Assembly (NCBI GenBank): GCA_013397865.1
Contig: VZTI01005025.1
Location: forward strand, 127,535-191,534
DNA length: 64,000 bases
Direction of reading: 5' to 3'
DNA from: Struthidea cinerea
Lineage: Eukaryota > Chordata > Aves > Passeriformes > Corcoracidae
Shown here piece after piece: positions 50,320-61,615 of the stretch (the stretch's first letter is position 1; each line of letters starts with the position of its first letter). The position numbers and the translations under genes were made by a program. The notes beneath the pieces were generated by a model. That model was given only the letters and a program-made list of their open reading frames with translations, was not told where the DNA came from and ran no database searches.

Positions 50320-53300
50320 CTACTGCCCAAGAAAAGAGGCCATGGGGTCATCAGGTCTCTGCCGTTTCATTCTGTAGGCCTCCATCTCCTCTTCTGTTGG
50401 CTCCCTGGCTTCATACTGGCTGTTGTATGGTCTCTTCCTCTCATCTAACTGCATGATTTCTTTGACATGGAGAAGTCGAGCCTCTTCTGCATTTAGTGCC
50501 TGAAATGAGAGCAAAGGGAGTCAAAAATTCCACAATGAAAGTTAAACAAAAAAACCCCAACAATGAAGGTTTGTCTTAGATTCTTGTATGATGAACAACG
50601 AGCAAGCACAAGGGTGGGATAAGTAATGCACATCTGTCTGGCCCACCCACAGCACCTTTCACTTGATACTCATTTTTTAGTATTTAACATAAAATGATGG
50701 TTAAATGCAATTTAGTAAACAAGACACTTTAATCTCTTTCCAAATGTCAAAATTAAGTAAGAAACTCATAGGATTTACCTGAAATATGATCCTGATCTAG
50801 CAAGTACAAATTAATTGTTTGGTTTTTTCATTATATATTTGGGGTTTGAATTTTTAAATGCTTTGTGTTATCTCATTCCTCAAACAACTACTGTTGCTAG
50901 TGGAAAAGAAGGTGCATTTGTACCCTGCTTTAATTAACCATGGTTTTAACAGGTTTCTTCTCTGAGGAGCCCGAGGCAGCCTGCTGTGCCCAGAGGAACA
51001 CACTGCTGCTGAGCAGTGGATGGCTAGGGGCATGGATTTACTACATCAACCATGAGACTGGGCCAAGCCTGGGATACAAAGTGCTGAGTTAAGATTTAAC
51101 AGTGCCTTTGACCTCTCCATCTTTCTTCAATACACAAATCATTGTGTTTTGCAATGTCTTTTATAGAACTACAGGTGTAATAGGTGCCTAGACAGGAAAT
51201 GTTCTAAGTCATCTAAATTAAGTCTTTCAAAACTAAATATTTATTGAATGTTTGCCTGAGGAGTAGGTGATGTACTTTAGAACATCTAACAGCATTTTAA
51301 ATTTGATTTAGCTCAAATTTAGCATCGAAGTGTCCCATGGTATATCACCAAGATATAAAATTGATACTGTAAAATATGTCATGTTCCTTTTGCCACAAAG
51401 CCACTGAAGATTATAGTACACCTTTTTTAGTTTTTCTTGCTTCTTTTTCTCTTCACCCTCACTGTCAGAATTTGAGCTCTTCTTGTGCTTCTTCTTTTTC
51501 TTCTCTTTCCGTTTCTCTTGGTGGATCTGTAAGGTGGGAAACAAGTTACTGTTAAGATTCAACTTGCCAACATTAATAATAACCACTAAATCCAAACTTC
51601 TATTAATGTTACTTGCGAGCTTAGTTTTCAATGGAGATGTTAATGCTCTAAGAATGCAGTCTAATTTTCAGGCTTATTATGACTCTACACAATTTTGTAG
51701 TTAGACAGATCTTTTCATCTCTTGAAATGCTGAGGAGAAATATCTGCCTTCCCGAGAAATGCAAACAGCCTACCTCCATCAGTGTTTTGGGTTTTATCAC
51801 ATGTTCTTCCTCCCCAGGCTGCTCTTCCATTAAACTTGCTTCTGTATTCTAAGCAACACACAAGAACAAGGATATACTGTTACTGAGCACATTTGAAAGC
51901 AGAAGGACAAAAAAAAAAAAAATTCCACAAATCCCTAAAAAACCAACCCCCTCCAAAAAGCAAAACAGTCTAAACTTTAAGTAAGGAATATGAATGGTTT
52001 TTAGCTCTTTCCACATGAACAAACAAGAGAATACTTACAGCAATTTCTTTCCCAGCTTCTCCTGTACAGTAGGAGTACTTGACAAAGGAGTGGCAGCACT
52101 TGTAACCCCACTTGCCTTCTTTCCAGTACGAACCCCAAATGCACTGCAAGAGAACACACCACACAGTTACTCCGGGAAGAGTTGCAGGCTGAAATTTACT
52201 CCTGAGCTGATATCCTGGTAAGTAAATTACTCAAATAGTCTAAAAGGAAGCTAAGAGAAATACTTTTGCTATTTTACATGAGCCTTACAGGTACACTGTC
52301 AAAAAAAAGAGAAGCACAACAGGAAGTGGTCAACTCATATTCAAAGTGGAAGGCAAATAGAGTAACTTCCCCCTTAGTTTAAGACTGCCATGGCAACTCT
52401 TCAAATTCACATCACAACTATGACAATTTGAAGTCTCTCCTTAGCAGAAAAGGGAGAGTGTCACACTGAGACAGAAAAAAATATATTTGCAGTATTAATT
52501 ATATTGTACTGCATCCTAATATACCTCCAATTGGATGGTATTTAATTTTTTTAAAATTTTAACGTAACTTTGGACTTACTGTATGGTTGTTGATCTTCAC
52601 ATCCTCTTCATACTTAGAACAAGCAATAGCTTTCTCCTGTCCTTTGATGACTGTTCCATGCCTAGAATACTCCACATAATCTTCTGTTTGAGCTAACAGC
52701 AGTTCAGCTGGGGGGGCATCTAAATGTTCTTGTCCTCCATACTAAAATGCAAATAGAAATGACATAATAGTTTTGAAAAAAACCCACCTTTTATGTAGTT
52801 CAGCAAACATTTCAAAAACAGCATATTTGGTACCTTGTGAAGAAGGCACAAAAGTGGATGGAGACAGTTTCATATTTAGTGACGAGTTAAGACAGAAATA
52901 CATCATCTCCTATGGCCCCTGTGGTGTCTTTTGGTGTTTAGTTTCGGGGAGTTTTTGTGTGTATGTGGTTTTTAGGTGTGTTTTTTGTTTGGTTGGTTTT
53001 GTTTTGTTTTATGCCTGGAGAATGAAAACAATGATGCTTCTCACATAAAGCAGGAAAACTTTTCAGACCAAGCCAAAGAGCTCTGGTACAACCAGAGCAA
53101 TACTTCCTGTCCCCCTCCAAACTTGCATGTTGACATGTTTAGAATCTAAATGGATTATTTCATTCTTTTTCAGTTGTCCAAGAAACAAGTTGCGAAATAT
53201 AAAATAAATATTTATTTAGAAGACTGCCCCCAAAACTTGAGTCACAAAGAAATTCAGATTTCTTCAGTGGAGAAATTTTGACAATTAAGGGAAGAGCTCC

Positions 53301-56300
53301 CAATAATATGAAGAAATACCAGCAGACCTTCAAAGGTCCCTATCAATTGATGAGATAGTGTGTATAAATATAAAAATATTTTAAAGTCTAAGCTGCTGAG
53401 AACAGCTGATGCCCTCCCACATAGGATTAGTAATCTTATGTGTTACCCAAGACCCAGACTTCAAACTCAACAGAATTCCTATTAAATAAACCCAAATGCC
53501 TATTACCTTCTCTAGGATGCTTTCTTTCTGCTGTGCCTTGAAATCTTCTTTTTTCACTTTGAAGGATTTATAAAGGAGCTCTAATTTTGTAGGGTCTGCT
53601 TGAAGATGAACTTCAGAGCCTTTGTCATAAGCCTCCCAGGCAAACACTGTGTACACAAGAGGTTTCACTCAATACTTATTCTAAAACTGACATACACATT
53701 CAAATTACATTCTTTAATTCTGAAGCAATTTGAAAGAAGGCCTCAATCTATAAAGGTTTATTTCTCTTTTGCAAGAAAGCAGCATTGTTAAATATTTTAA
53801 TGCGCCAATTTCCTTCAAAAAACCCCAAACTCAAACCCCACTTACACTGAGTCTGTGCCATTGAAATGGTATCGCCTGTGTAGCGAACGAAGTTGTCACC
53901 TGCATAACCAACTCTGCAGCGAAGAACACAATTCTTAGCATTTGTTTCCTCTTAAATACAAACATAGAATTGCAACAGGCAAGTAAAAATTCTCTTGTGT
54001 ACTAAGAGTTAAGAACAGAAAGATAAGAAAGTGCATTCAACTCAATACATGAAATGAAAACCTACGCTCCCTGTAAAGCCATTAAAGCATTACGCAGCCA
54101 CTCAAAACCCATGATTTCTGCGTTTACAGGGACACATGACACAGACCTGGAGTTCTGTCTCAGATGCCAAGCACTGCAAGTTAAACTTGGATCTAGTTAC
54201 ACAATAAATATGCATAAACAGTCTGTGATATTCCAGCACAGCTGTTCTCACTTCTGGATTTGTGACTCTTCAATCCAGACCCAGCATATCTGGCTGAGTT
54301 AAATAAAGCCTGGGACAGCTTTATTGCTCTCAGTAAACCTGAGACACTTGTGCACAGCCCTTGAAGAGATGAACAGTCAGTACATGAAACACACACTGAG
54401 GATCAAATAATGCTAGCAATCCAATTCTCCACTCTTTCATCTTCCCAAAGCCACTCTGAAAAATTTACAGTCTGCAAAGCTGTGGCAGAAACTTAGATTC
54501 AACAAAGATCAAATTATGACTTGAGAGAGAAGCAAAAGCATCTGCATCAAAAAAAAGAACTGACTGGCATTACTCTAGCTGGGGGCAAGGAGAGGTGGAA
54601 AGAGCATTATTTGCCATCATTTAGGCACTGCCATTCTATTTTAGGCAGTAAATTAATCCAATTACTGTTCTCTGAATACACAGCCTGTCTGTTCTGTACC
54701 CTCCCAGCACAACACAGGTCAAGTGTCTGACACGGGACTTAAGTGAGACAGCCTAGTGTGCAGCCAAAAGCCAGCCTATGGCACCTTTAATTAAGCTACC
54801 TAGACAATGCCAAAGCTTTCACACTTTTTTAATGCAGAATCCACTAATACAGAAGATCTTAGCCCTAATTCAAGTATTTTATTAGGTCACACAACAGACA
54901 CACCATGCCAGTCTCCAGAACCAAGAAATATGGGATAAAGTTTAAGATTTGGTTACTGAAATACTTTACATAAATATAATTATTATTTATAGGCATCACC
55001 TCCAGATGCAGCAGTGTCCTAGCCGTTGTACAGATAATTACACTAAACCATGATCCACATGTCCCTGAAGATTAAGGGTCAGTCAGCATCACAAAAATAC
55101 CACTTTTATATTCTAAACTAAAATGTGCTCCTAAATAAAACAGTTTTCTTCCATGTTTACTACTATCTGTATACATAGTATACACATAGATTAGACAAGA
55201 GATTAATTAGCTAAAGGACATATAGGTAAACGAAAATACAAAATTATTAATCTCATTTTTAAGAGTTTTGTTGGATATACAAGCATGACATCATTTTAAC
55301 TTACTCATCTGGATTCTTGCCTGTGTTGGCATAAGGGTTCTCCCTCATTGCTCTTGTTTTGGGATCATAATAAGCAGAGTTTGGATCGAGATTCCTCAAG
55401 TACTAGGGAAGAAAACCAACATAAAAGATACTTAATATTTATGATTTTAAAAGAACTGAGGTTACTCCTGCATCCCCCAGTTCAGATGTTTTCAAAAGTT
55501 CTATCTATGCAAAAGGATGACCTTGATGAAGCCAGAACAAGGGCAGGAATAGAACTGAGAATAGACCTTAACCTCCAAACCCCTAGACCAATAAACAAAG
55601 TCATTAATAACTGAATGTATAATTTAGTGAAATTAACTCTCAAGAATACAGAAGAACAGAATCTGTACAGAATTCCTTACTCACTTTTGCAATATCTTCC
55701 CGAATACGTAAATTTCGGACTGTGATGCGTCTTTTAGAGTCAAAGTTCTGTCCAGGCATATCAATGTCATCTGCGTATTTGTCTTCATCTTCATCTTCAC
55801 TGTTATGATCTCTTTCCTGAGGAGAAATGGAAAATTTATAACTAAAAAAGTTCCTCCACTCTGGAGACATGTATAAGAATCTGATTTTAGTGGTTTCATT
55901 AAAATTCTGCAATCCCTGTAGTTATAAGGTGGCACAATTTACCTCAGTTTAAGTGTGCTCTTAGGCTAATCTAACATTCAACACTTCAGAAATACTCTTG
56001 TTAAAGAATTTTCACTTCCTTCTGTGGAAATAGTTACCAAAACATAACTGTGATGATATTAAGAAAACAGTTATTTTGGTCAAAATACACCACATGTTAA
56101 AATCTAGTTATGTGCTTGCATCTCTAAGGTTTGACAACACATAGGAATTAAAACAAAAAGCCTCTTTATGAAATCCAGCGACCTCTGCCCAAAAGAAGAA
56201 GCAGACACTGGCATGGACACAACATTCAAACCCTTGTGCCACCCCTGTTTTGCTGTTCCACTAACTACAGGTCCTTTCTTTGCCCATGGTGTGATGCAGT

Positions 56301-59300
56301 GGGTAATCATCTTACTGTCTGTGAATTTGATTCCTCTTCTCCCCACTGGTGTCTTGGGGAGTTCTGCAGCAAACAAAGAGCACATCAGCAGAGAAGACAA
56401 GATAGTGGAAAAAGGCAAGATGGCAGGGATACAAAGGGCAATCAAAGCAGAGCTTCATGCTGGATACAAAATACAATTTACCAATGGCTCCAAATGCAGA
56501 AACACTGCTACGTAACATTCTAGGAAAAAGCTCCTAGCTGTCTCTGTGACAGACACGTGTTGGAGAACTTCTCACTGTATTCCCAACTAAATTTCCAATT
56601 CTTTGCAAGAACAGCAAATTCTGAAACTGTTGCTGTTATTTAGAGCTTGTTATGCCTTTGAACACTGAGGATTCAGACTACAACATTTCATATCATGTAA
56701 ATATAACTATGCTTCAACTCTGAAAGCTTAAAAAAGAATTAAGGAGATATATATTCAAGAATTTAGTCAGGATTTACAGGAATACTAAGCATGAATCAGA
56801 AGGCAGAATTTAAGTTTGACAAACACAGCCAGATTTTATTTTTTTAACATGCTTAGTCTTTAACTGAAAAACACTTGCAGCAGATAAGATGGGAATAGCT
56901 GTGAGCCCTGGAACATGGACCAGCAACTGGCCAGCACTGACTATGCAAATCAGTCTAAGTCCTCTCACTCAGTGACAGTTCTTAAGTTTCAAACACACTT
57001 TTCTTCTTACAGTTCCATTCTACAAGCAGTACGTATACAGAAGCCAACAGTGTTTGCTTCACAAAACAGGCATGAAAAGAGGAAGAATGTCTTCTATTGG
57101 GAAGATCAAAGCACTGCAGTTTGGGCTGGGTGGCAGATCGAGCTCACTGTGCCATCTAGTGACAACCTGCGATGGGACAGCACAGCCTCTGGAAAACAGC
57201 CTCTGCAAGGAGGCTTTAAAAAACCTCCTTCTGACCAGTAGCAGTCTCTATTTTTTCCCCATTTTGTAAACTTATAATATAATCAGAAATGCCTTTTAAA
57301 ACTAGAATTTTATACCAAAGATTATCAATATACTCTATAATCTAAGAGGAGCTTGCAGAACCTAGTGGAAAATGCAAACTCTGCAGTTATACACCAGAGG
57401 GAAATAAGTATCTCAGCCTTCAAATACCCAGAGACACTGCAAACAGTCAGAGCAGTGACTTAAGAACAAATTGGTTTAAGATAAAGAAAACACCTTCCTA
57501 TTCCAATTTATATTAAGCATTACTGAATCAATGCACAGCCTCAGCGCTAGTCAGACTGTAACAATCATTAAATACAAGAAACGCATTTCAATATATGAAA
57601 AAAAATTACTACATGGAAAACAAGCTCTTCTGACCCAAAATTCCATCGTGTCACTAATTTTAGCAATAATAGCAATCACACAGAATTTCTGCCCATAAGT
57701 GGAACACAAAGCAATTTGCATTTGACAGTAGATGCTTCAAGTTCTTGAGTGTGACACAGAACATGCTGGTGCTAGGAAAACCTTTAGATTACTGAAGGGC
57801 ATAAAACCCAACAGCAGACCCTGTATAGAGAGTAAAAGAGTCAGAAAGCTGAAATTATCTGTTTTATATTTAATCCGCCTAAGCAAAAATAGATTAAGTA
57901 ACTTTACATACCACTTGCTCCAGCTTCCCTGATGCCAACTCCTCCTGAAGCTTCTGGGCTTTCAGTGTACGTTTGGCCTGTGCAGCATGAAAATACATTT
58001 GTTTAAATATTTCTTTTTAGCACCAGGTCTAATATCAACAGAGTACATTACAAGTGTCCCTCCTCCCAGCCCAGCCACACCAAACACGAACCCTCTCCCC
58101 AGTAAATCATAGCACCTACGTACCAAATCAACCTTGGAATATTCCTCGACAATTTTCATATGCTCCTCTGGGTTATAACCATTCCACCGGTCTCGCTTCC
58201 CATCATAATCAAACATCAGCTGAGGCTGCACATGTTCATCTGGGGCAATATTCATGCCTGTGTATTTTGCTCCAACTTTCCTGGGTCTCTGGAAGAAAAA
58301 AAAGATGGTTAAATCAGTCCATTTGGTTACTCACTGACATATCCCTTTAAAAATACTATCAATCAAGGTCCTCTAAAGCAAGTTAAATTCAGCACCGTAA
58401 GCCTGTGGAATGTAAATAAATGCAAGTAGCTCTGCACTTTATGTGCAGCACAACAGACTGCAAACTCCATACATTCTTATTTGTATTTTCTACAACTACG
58501 AAAGAAATTAAAACAGCTTCTGGGGGTGGCTTCCAGCTGGGATGAAGCAGAAAGACAGACACAGCAGCACTTGAGTTAATGCAATTAACAAGAAAATAAC
58601 ATTTTCACCTATTATTTCAGATCTTATTACAAACATAATTGATGTATGACACACTGAATTGTATCACTTTTCCTACATAAGAATTTCTTTAGAAATTCCT
58701 AGGCCATCTCTCACTACTTGAAACATTTTTCAAAATAGCTTTTCCAAACCCAGTATTTCATCCATAGCCAGCTATTTTTCAGTAAGATTAAAATTCTTAT
58801 GGCTTTCAAAGCTATTAAGACACGGACAAAAGTGAAGTTTACCTCCATGCAGTCTTTCTTTTTGTGTGTCAGTGCCCCGCAGTTCTCGCAGGCTCCTTTG
58901 CGGTACCTCGTGGCCACAGCATGCTGAGAGGAAACACAACGGGCAGCACTGGGGACACTTTGGCAGATTCACAGAAGTGTTCCAAATAACAAGTTCATAT
59001 TTTCAACACCACTCAAGTGTGTGTGCCCTCCCCAAAGCCCAAACACATGTTCTGATTATCACCAGATACTGTGATTTGCCTGCTGAATAAAAATTCCTGC
59101 CCCCCTCAAAACCACATAACCAGAAATCTCCTCACATAATCAACCCAAATCTTTATTTAATGAGAAAAACATTTTGCACACCTCCTGAACTCCTCGTTTG
59201 TACCAATCTCCAGACGAGTTATACTGTTTCTGCTTCTCTGGCTGAGGTCTCTGATGCTTTAGCGTGGGTCTTTTAGAAGGATCTATGTACCATGGTACTG

Positions 59301-60118
59301 AAGAGATGTACTGAGGAATATGAGGATTGATATCTCTGTAAAAGATGTTGTGCAAAAAATACATGGCATGGGGAAAAATCACACAACAACTCAGTCTAAC
59401 AAACAACCTTCACATTAAAGTTCAAGTGCTTTAGGAGTGATAATAAATAATGACGTTGGTACAATGCAATGCAAAATAAATTCTCAGTTTGACAAACACA
59501 GACTCTGAGATTTTGTTGCCATCTAATTCACCTAAACTCCTGACTCAAAATCAAATGGCTTATTCTGTGTCGTGTTACTGAGCAAAAAAAAAAGCAACAT
59601 TTCCCAGGAGCAACAAGCCCTGTAAAAGCAAGAGAGAGAGGCAACAGGTGAGGTACAGAGTAAAAGACCCCAGTACTATGCTTTGCTCAGTTTTAAAATA
59701 CCACTTCTAATTAGCTTCCTGGATTGGACTTTTTAGCAGAATTGTCAATAGCTGACAGAAGGTAAACATCGAACCTACATTTTTCTAGAAAATATCTGAT
59801 GACTGGAACGTTAAAAGACAAACTTCAACTATTTACTTCTACAGCAACTCACACGAAAATCGTGCATTACCCTGACAGTTCTTCTGTAACCACAACAGGA
59901 GAAGACATTTTTACTTAACAGCTTTAGAATAACCACAGCTTTAGTAAAACTTACTTTCCTTCTTCATCCACTTCAGCAGGTGCATTTCCTAGTTTTCTCT
60001 GTTCTTCCAATTCTTTCTTTTTCCTCCAATCTTCCCTCATTATCTTCTTTGGTTGCTCCAGGCTCACATCATTTGCCCCTCCTGCAGGAGGGGCGTTAGT
60101 TACCGCACCTGAGGCCAT
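50320..60118 (-). CDS. SLU7: SLU7, second-step pre-mRNA splicing factor
   Basis: SLU7 acts in the spliceosome at the second catalytic step, helping 3' splice-site choice; it is nuclear. Coding exons on the minus strand: 60118-59955, 59335-59182, 58923-58843, 58288-58124, 57977-57912, 56363-56316, 55816-55685, 55402-55305, 53913-53846, 53646-53507, 52741-52580, 52143-52039, 51848-51774, 51526-51422, 50499-50320. Every junction is AG/GT and in phase, giving 580 residues (human 586). The start [14 protein letters not shown] is followed by the conserved [20 protein letters not shown]. The CCHC zinc knuckle is complete: C118, C121, H126, C131. Next come the [18 protein letters not shown] and [20 protein letters not shown] blocks, the acidic [27 protein letters not shown], a lysine-rich stretch and the end [12 protein letters not shown]. 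The N-terminus is the least conserved part. It shares a divergent promoter with PTTG1. Confidence 0.98.
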
Positions 60119-60130
60119 TTTAGCTTTTTC

Positions 60131-60135
60131 CCTTA
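60131..60135 (-). other. SLU7: Acceptor of the SLU7 start-codon exon
   Basis: The exon holding the ATG appears to start at 60131: on the minus strand a T-rich tract TTTTTTTTCTGCTAAG precedes GGAAAAAGCTAAA and the ATG, leaving a 13-base leader in this exon. The donor of the upstream non-coding exon would be CAG|GTAAAC at 60508. Confidence 0.55.
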
Positions 60136-60508
60136 GCAGAAAAAAAAATTAGAAGACAAAAGAAAAGCCCTACAGATCAATACCCTCTGACATCCCAGCT
60201 CTTCAACGCGACTTTGTGTCACTCAGTGAAATTAGTTAACTCCGTATTATGCATCCCTAACATAACTCTGTCCTGAAAAATAAGCCCCACTGCTGAAAAA
60301 CCAAAATTACCTTATTGTTAACGTAAGACCTGGGCCTGCGCGTACCCCGGAAGAGACGCGAGAGACTGCAGGGAAGCAGCGCCGGGCCCAGGCCCGAGCG
60401 GGGAACGCCAGCACTTGGTCGGAGCCTGCAGCAGCCGCCCTCTCGGATCCCGAGTCCCGTTCCCGATCCCGTTCCCGAATCCTACCCCGTTCCCTCACCC
60501 CTGTTTAC

Positions 60509-60720
60509 CTGTCGGGCCGCAGCCCCGCTCCACAGTGCCCCGCGGCGTCGCTCACTTCCGGGGCGGAGCCACTTCCCCATGCCCGCCCCGCCCCGGAGCG
60601 CGCGTGCCGCGGTGCGCGAGCGGCGCGGTCAGCCAGTCGGCATCCGCGCGTGAGTCGAAGTGGCCAATGGGCGGCTCGGGGCCCTTTTAAAAGCAGGCGC
60701 CGTTGGCCCTTTGCGTGTTC
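60509..60720. promoter_or_regulatory. Divergent CpG-rich promoter of SLU7 and PTTG1
   Basis: The two genes are head to head, with a CpG-rich block between their first exons. It contains an ETS-type site CACTTCCGG (about 60553-60561), GC boxes (GGGCGG near 60562 and 60670), a CCAAT box (60664-60668) and a TTTTAAAA element (60685-60692). SLU7 exon 1 (non-coding) probably ends at 60509 on the minus strand. The CCAAT box fits known NF-Y control of cell-cycle genes such as PTTG1. Start sites are not mapped. Confidence 0.75.
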
Positions 60721-60780
60721 CGAGGCGTTTGAGAGTGGTTTGGGCTCTGGGGGTCTGGCCTTGCCTTTGCTGTCGCTTTG
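60713..60780 (+). other. PTTG1: Probable PTTG1 non-coding exon 1
   Basis: The GC/T-rich segment downstream of the CCAAT box ends in GCTTTG|GTGAGG, a good donor at 60781. The next exon starts at 61595 and carries the ATG 21 bases in. The 5' boundary is a guess. Confidence 0.5.
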
Positions 60781-60982
60781 GTGAGGTGAGGTGAGCTGAG
60801 GGTTTGGGGGGAGGGCCGGTCTGGGACTGTAAACCTGGCTTTGACTTTGGCTTTGTGCTTCAGGCTGTACAAAGAAAGGGATTTTTGCCTAGAGAAAGGC
60901 AACAAAGCTGGGGAAGGGTTTGGAGCACAAATCTGACGAGGAGTGGCTGGGGCGGGGTGGGGGGGCTCTGCCTGGCGACGAC

Positions 60983-61326
60983 GAGGCTCAGGAGAGTCCT
61001 TATCGCTCACTATAACCGCCTGAAAGAAGGTTGCAGCCAGGTGGAGATTGCTGGTTTCCTGGGAGAAAACACCAACAGGACAAGAAAAAATGGCATCAAG
61101 CTGTGCCGGGGGAGACTTAAGTTGGACGTTAGGAAGAATTCCTGATAGAAGGGTCGGTTAGGCACTAAAACGGGCTGCCCAGGGGGGTAGTGGAGTCACT
61201 GTCCCTGGAGGTGTATAAGGGAAGACTGGATATGGCACTCAGTGCCATGGTGTGGTTGGCATGGTGGTGTTTAGGTTGGACTCGATTATTCAGATATCTT
61301 TTCCAGCCTCGCTGACTGTGATTCTG
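60983..61326 (+). mobile_element. CR1 LINE 3' fragment in PTTG1 intron 1
   Basis: Plus-strand CR1: GAGGCTCAGGAGAGTCCTTA, CGCCTGAAAGAAGGTTGCAG, GGAGACTTAAGTTGGACGTT, AGGTTGGACTCGATTATTCA and the closing TGTGATTCTG. It begins about 200 bases after exon 1, so the insertion is close to the shared promoter. Confidence 0.9.
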
Positions 61327-61615
61327 GGTTTTCCTGCAGACCTCTTTAATGAGGAATTGCTTGCCCACTTGTGTAATGGCAGTGATGAGCACAAGGCAGG
61401 AGCACCAGTAGTGCCCTCAGACCTGAGGGTCTTTAGCTGAACTAGTGTGTAATGGTGGGAAGTAGGGGTTTGTTCCCCTTGTCTAGAGACCAGTATGTGA
61501 TAGCTCTGTTTTTAATGGGGCTTGCTTAAAAGGTGTGTTGTGGTGAGACAAATGACAGAAATTATTTTCCCTTTTTTCTGTATGGACTCTACAGGGTAGT
61601 CTCATCAATCTGAAG

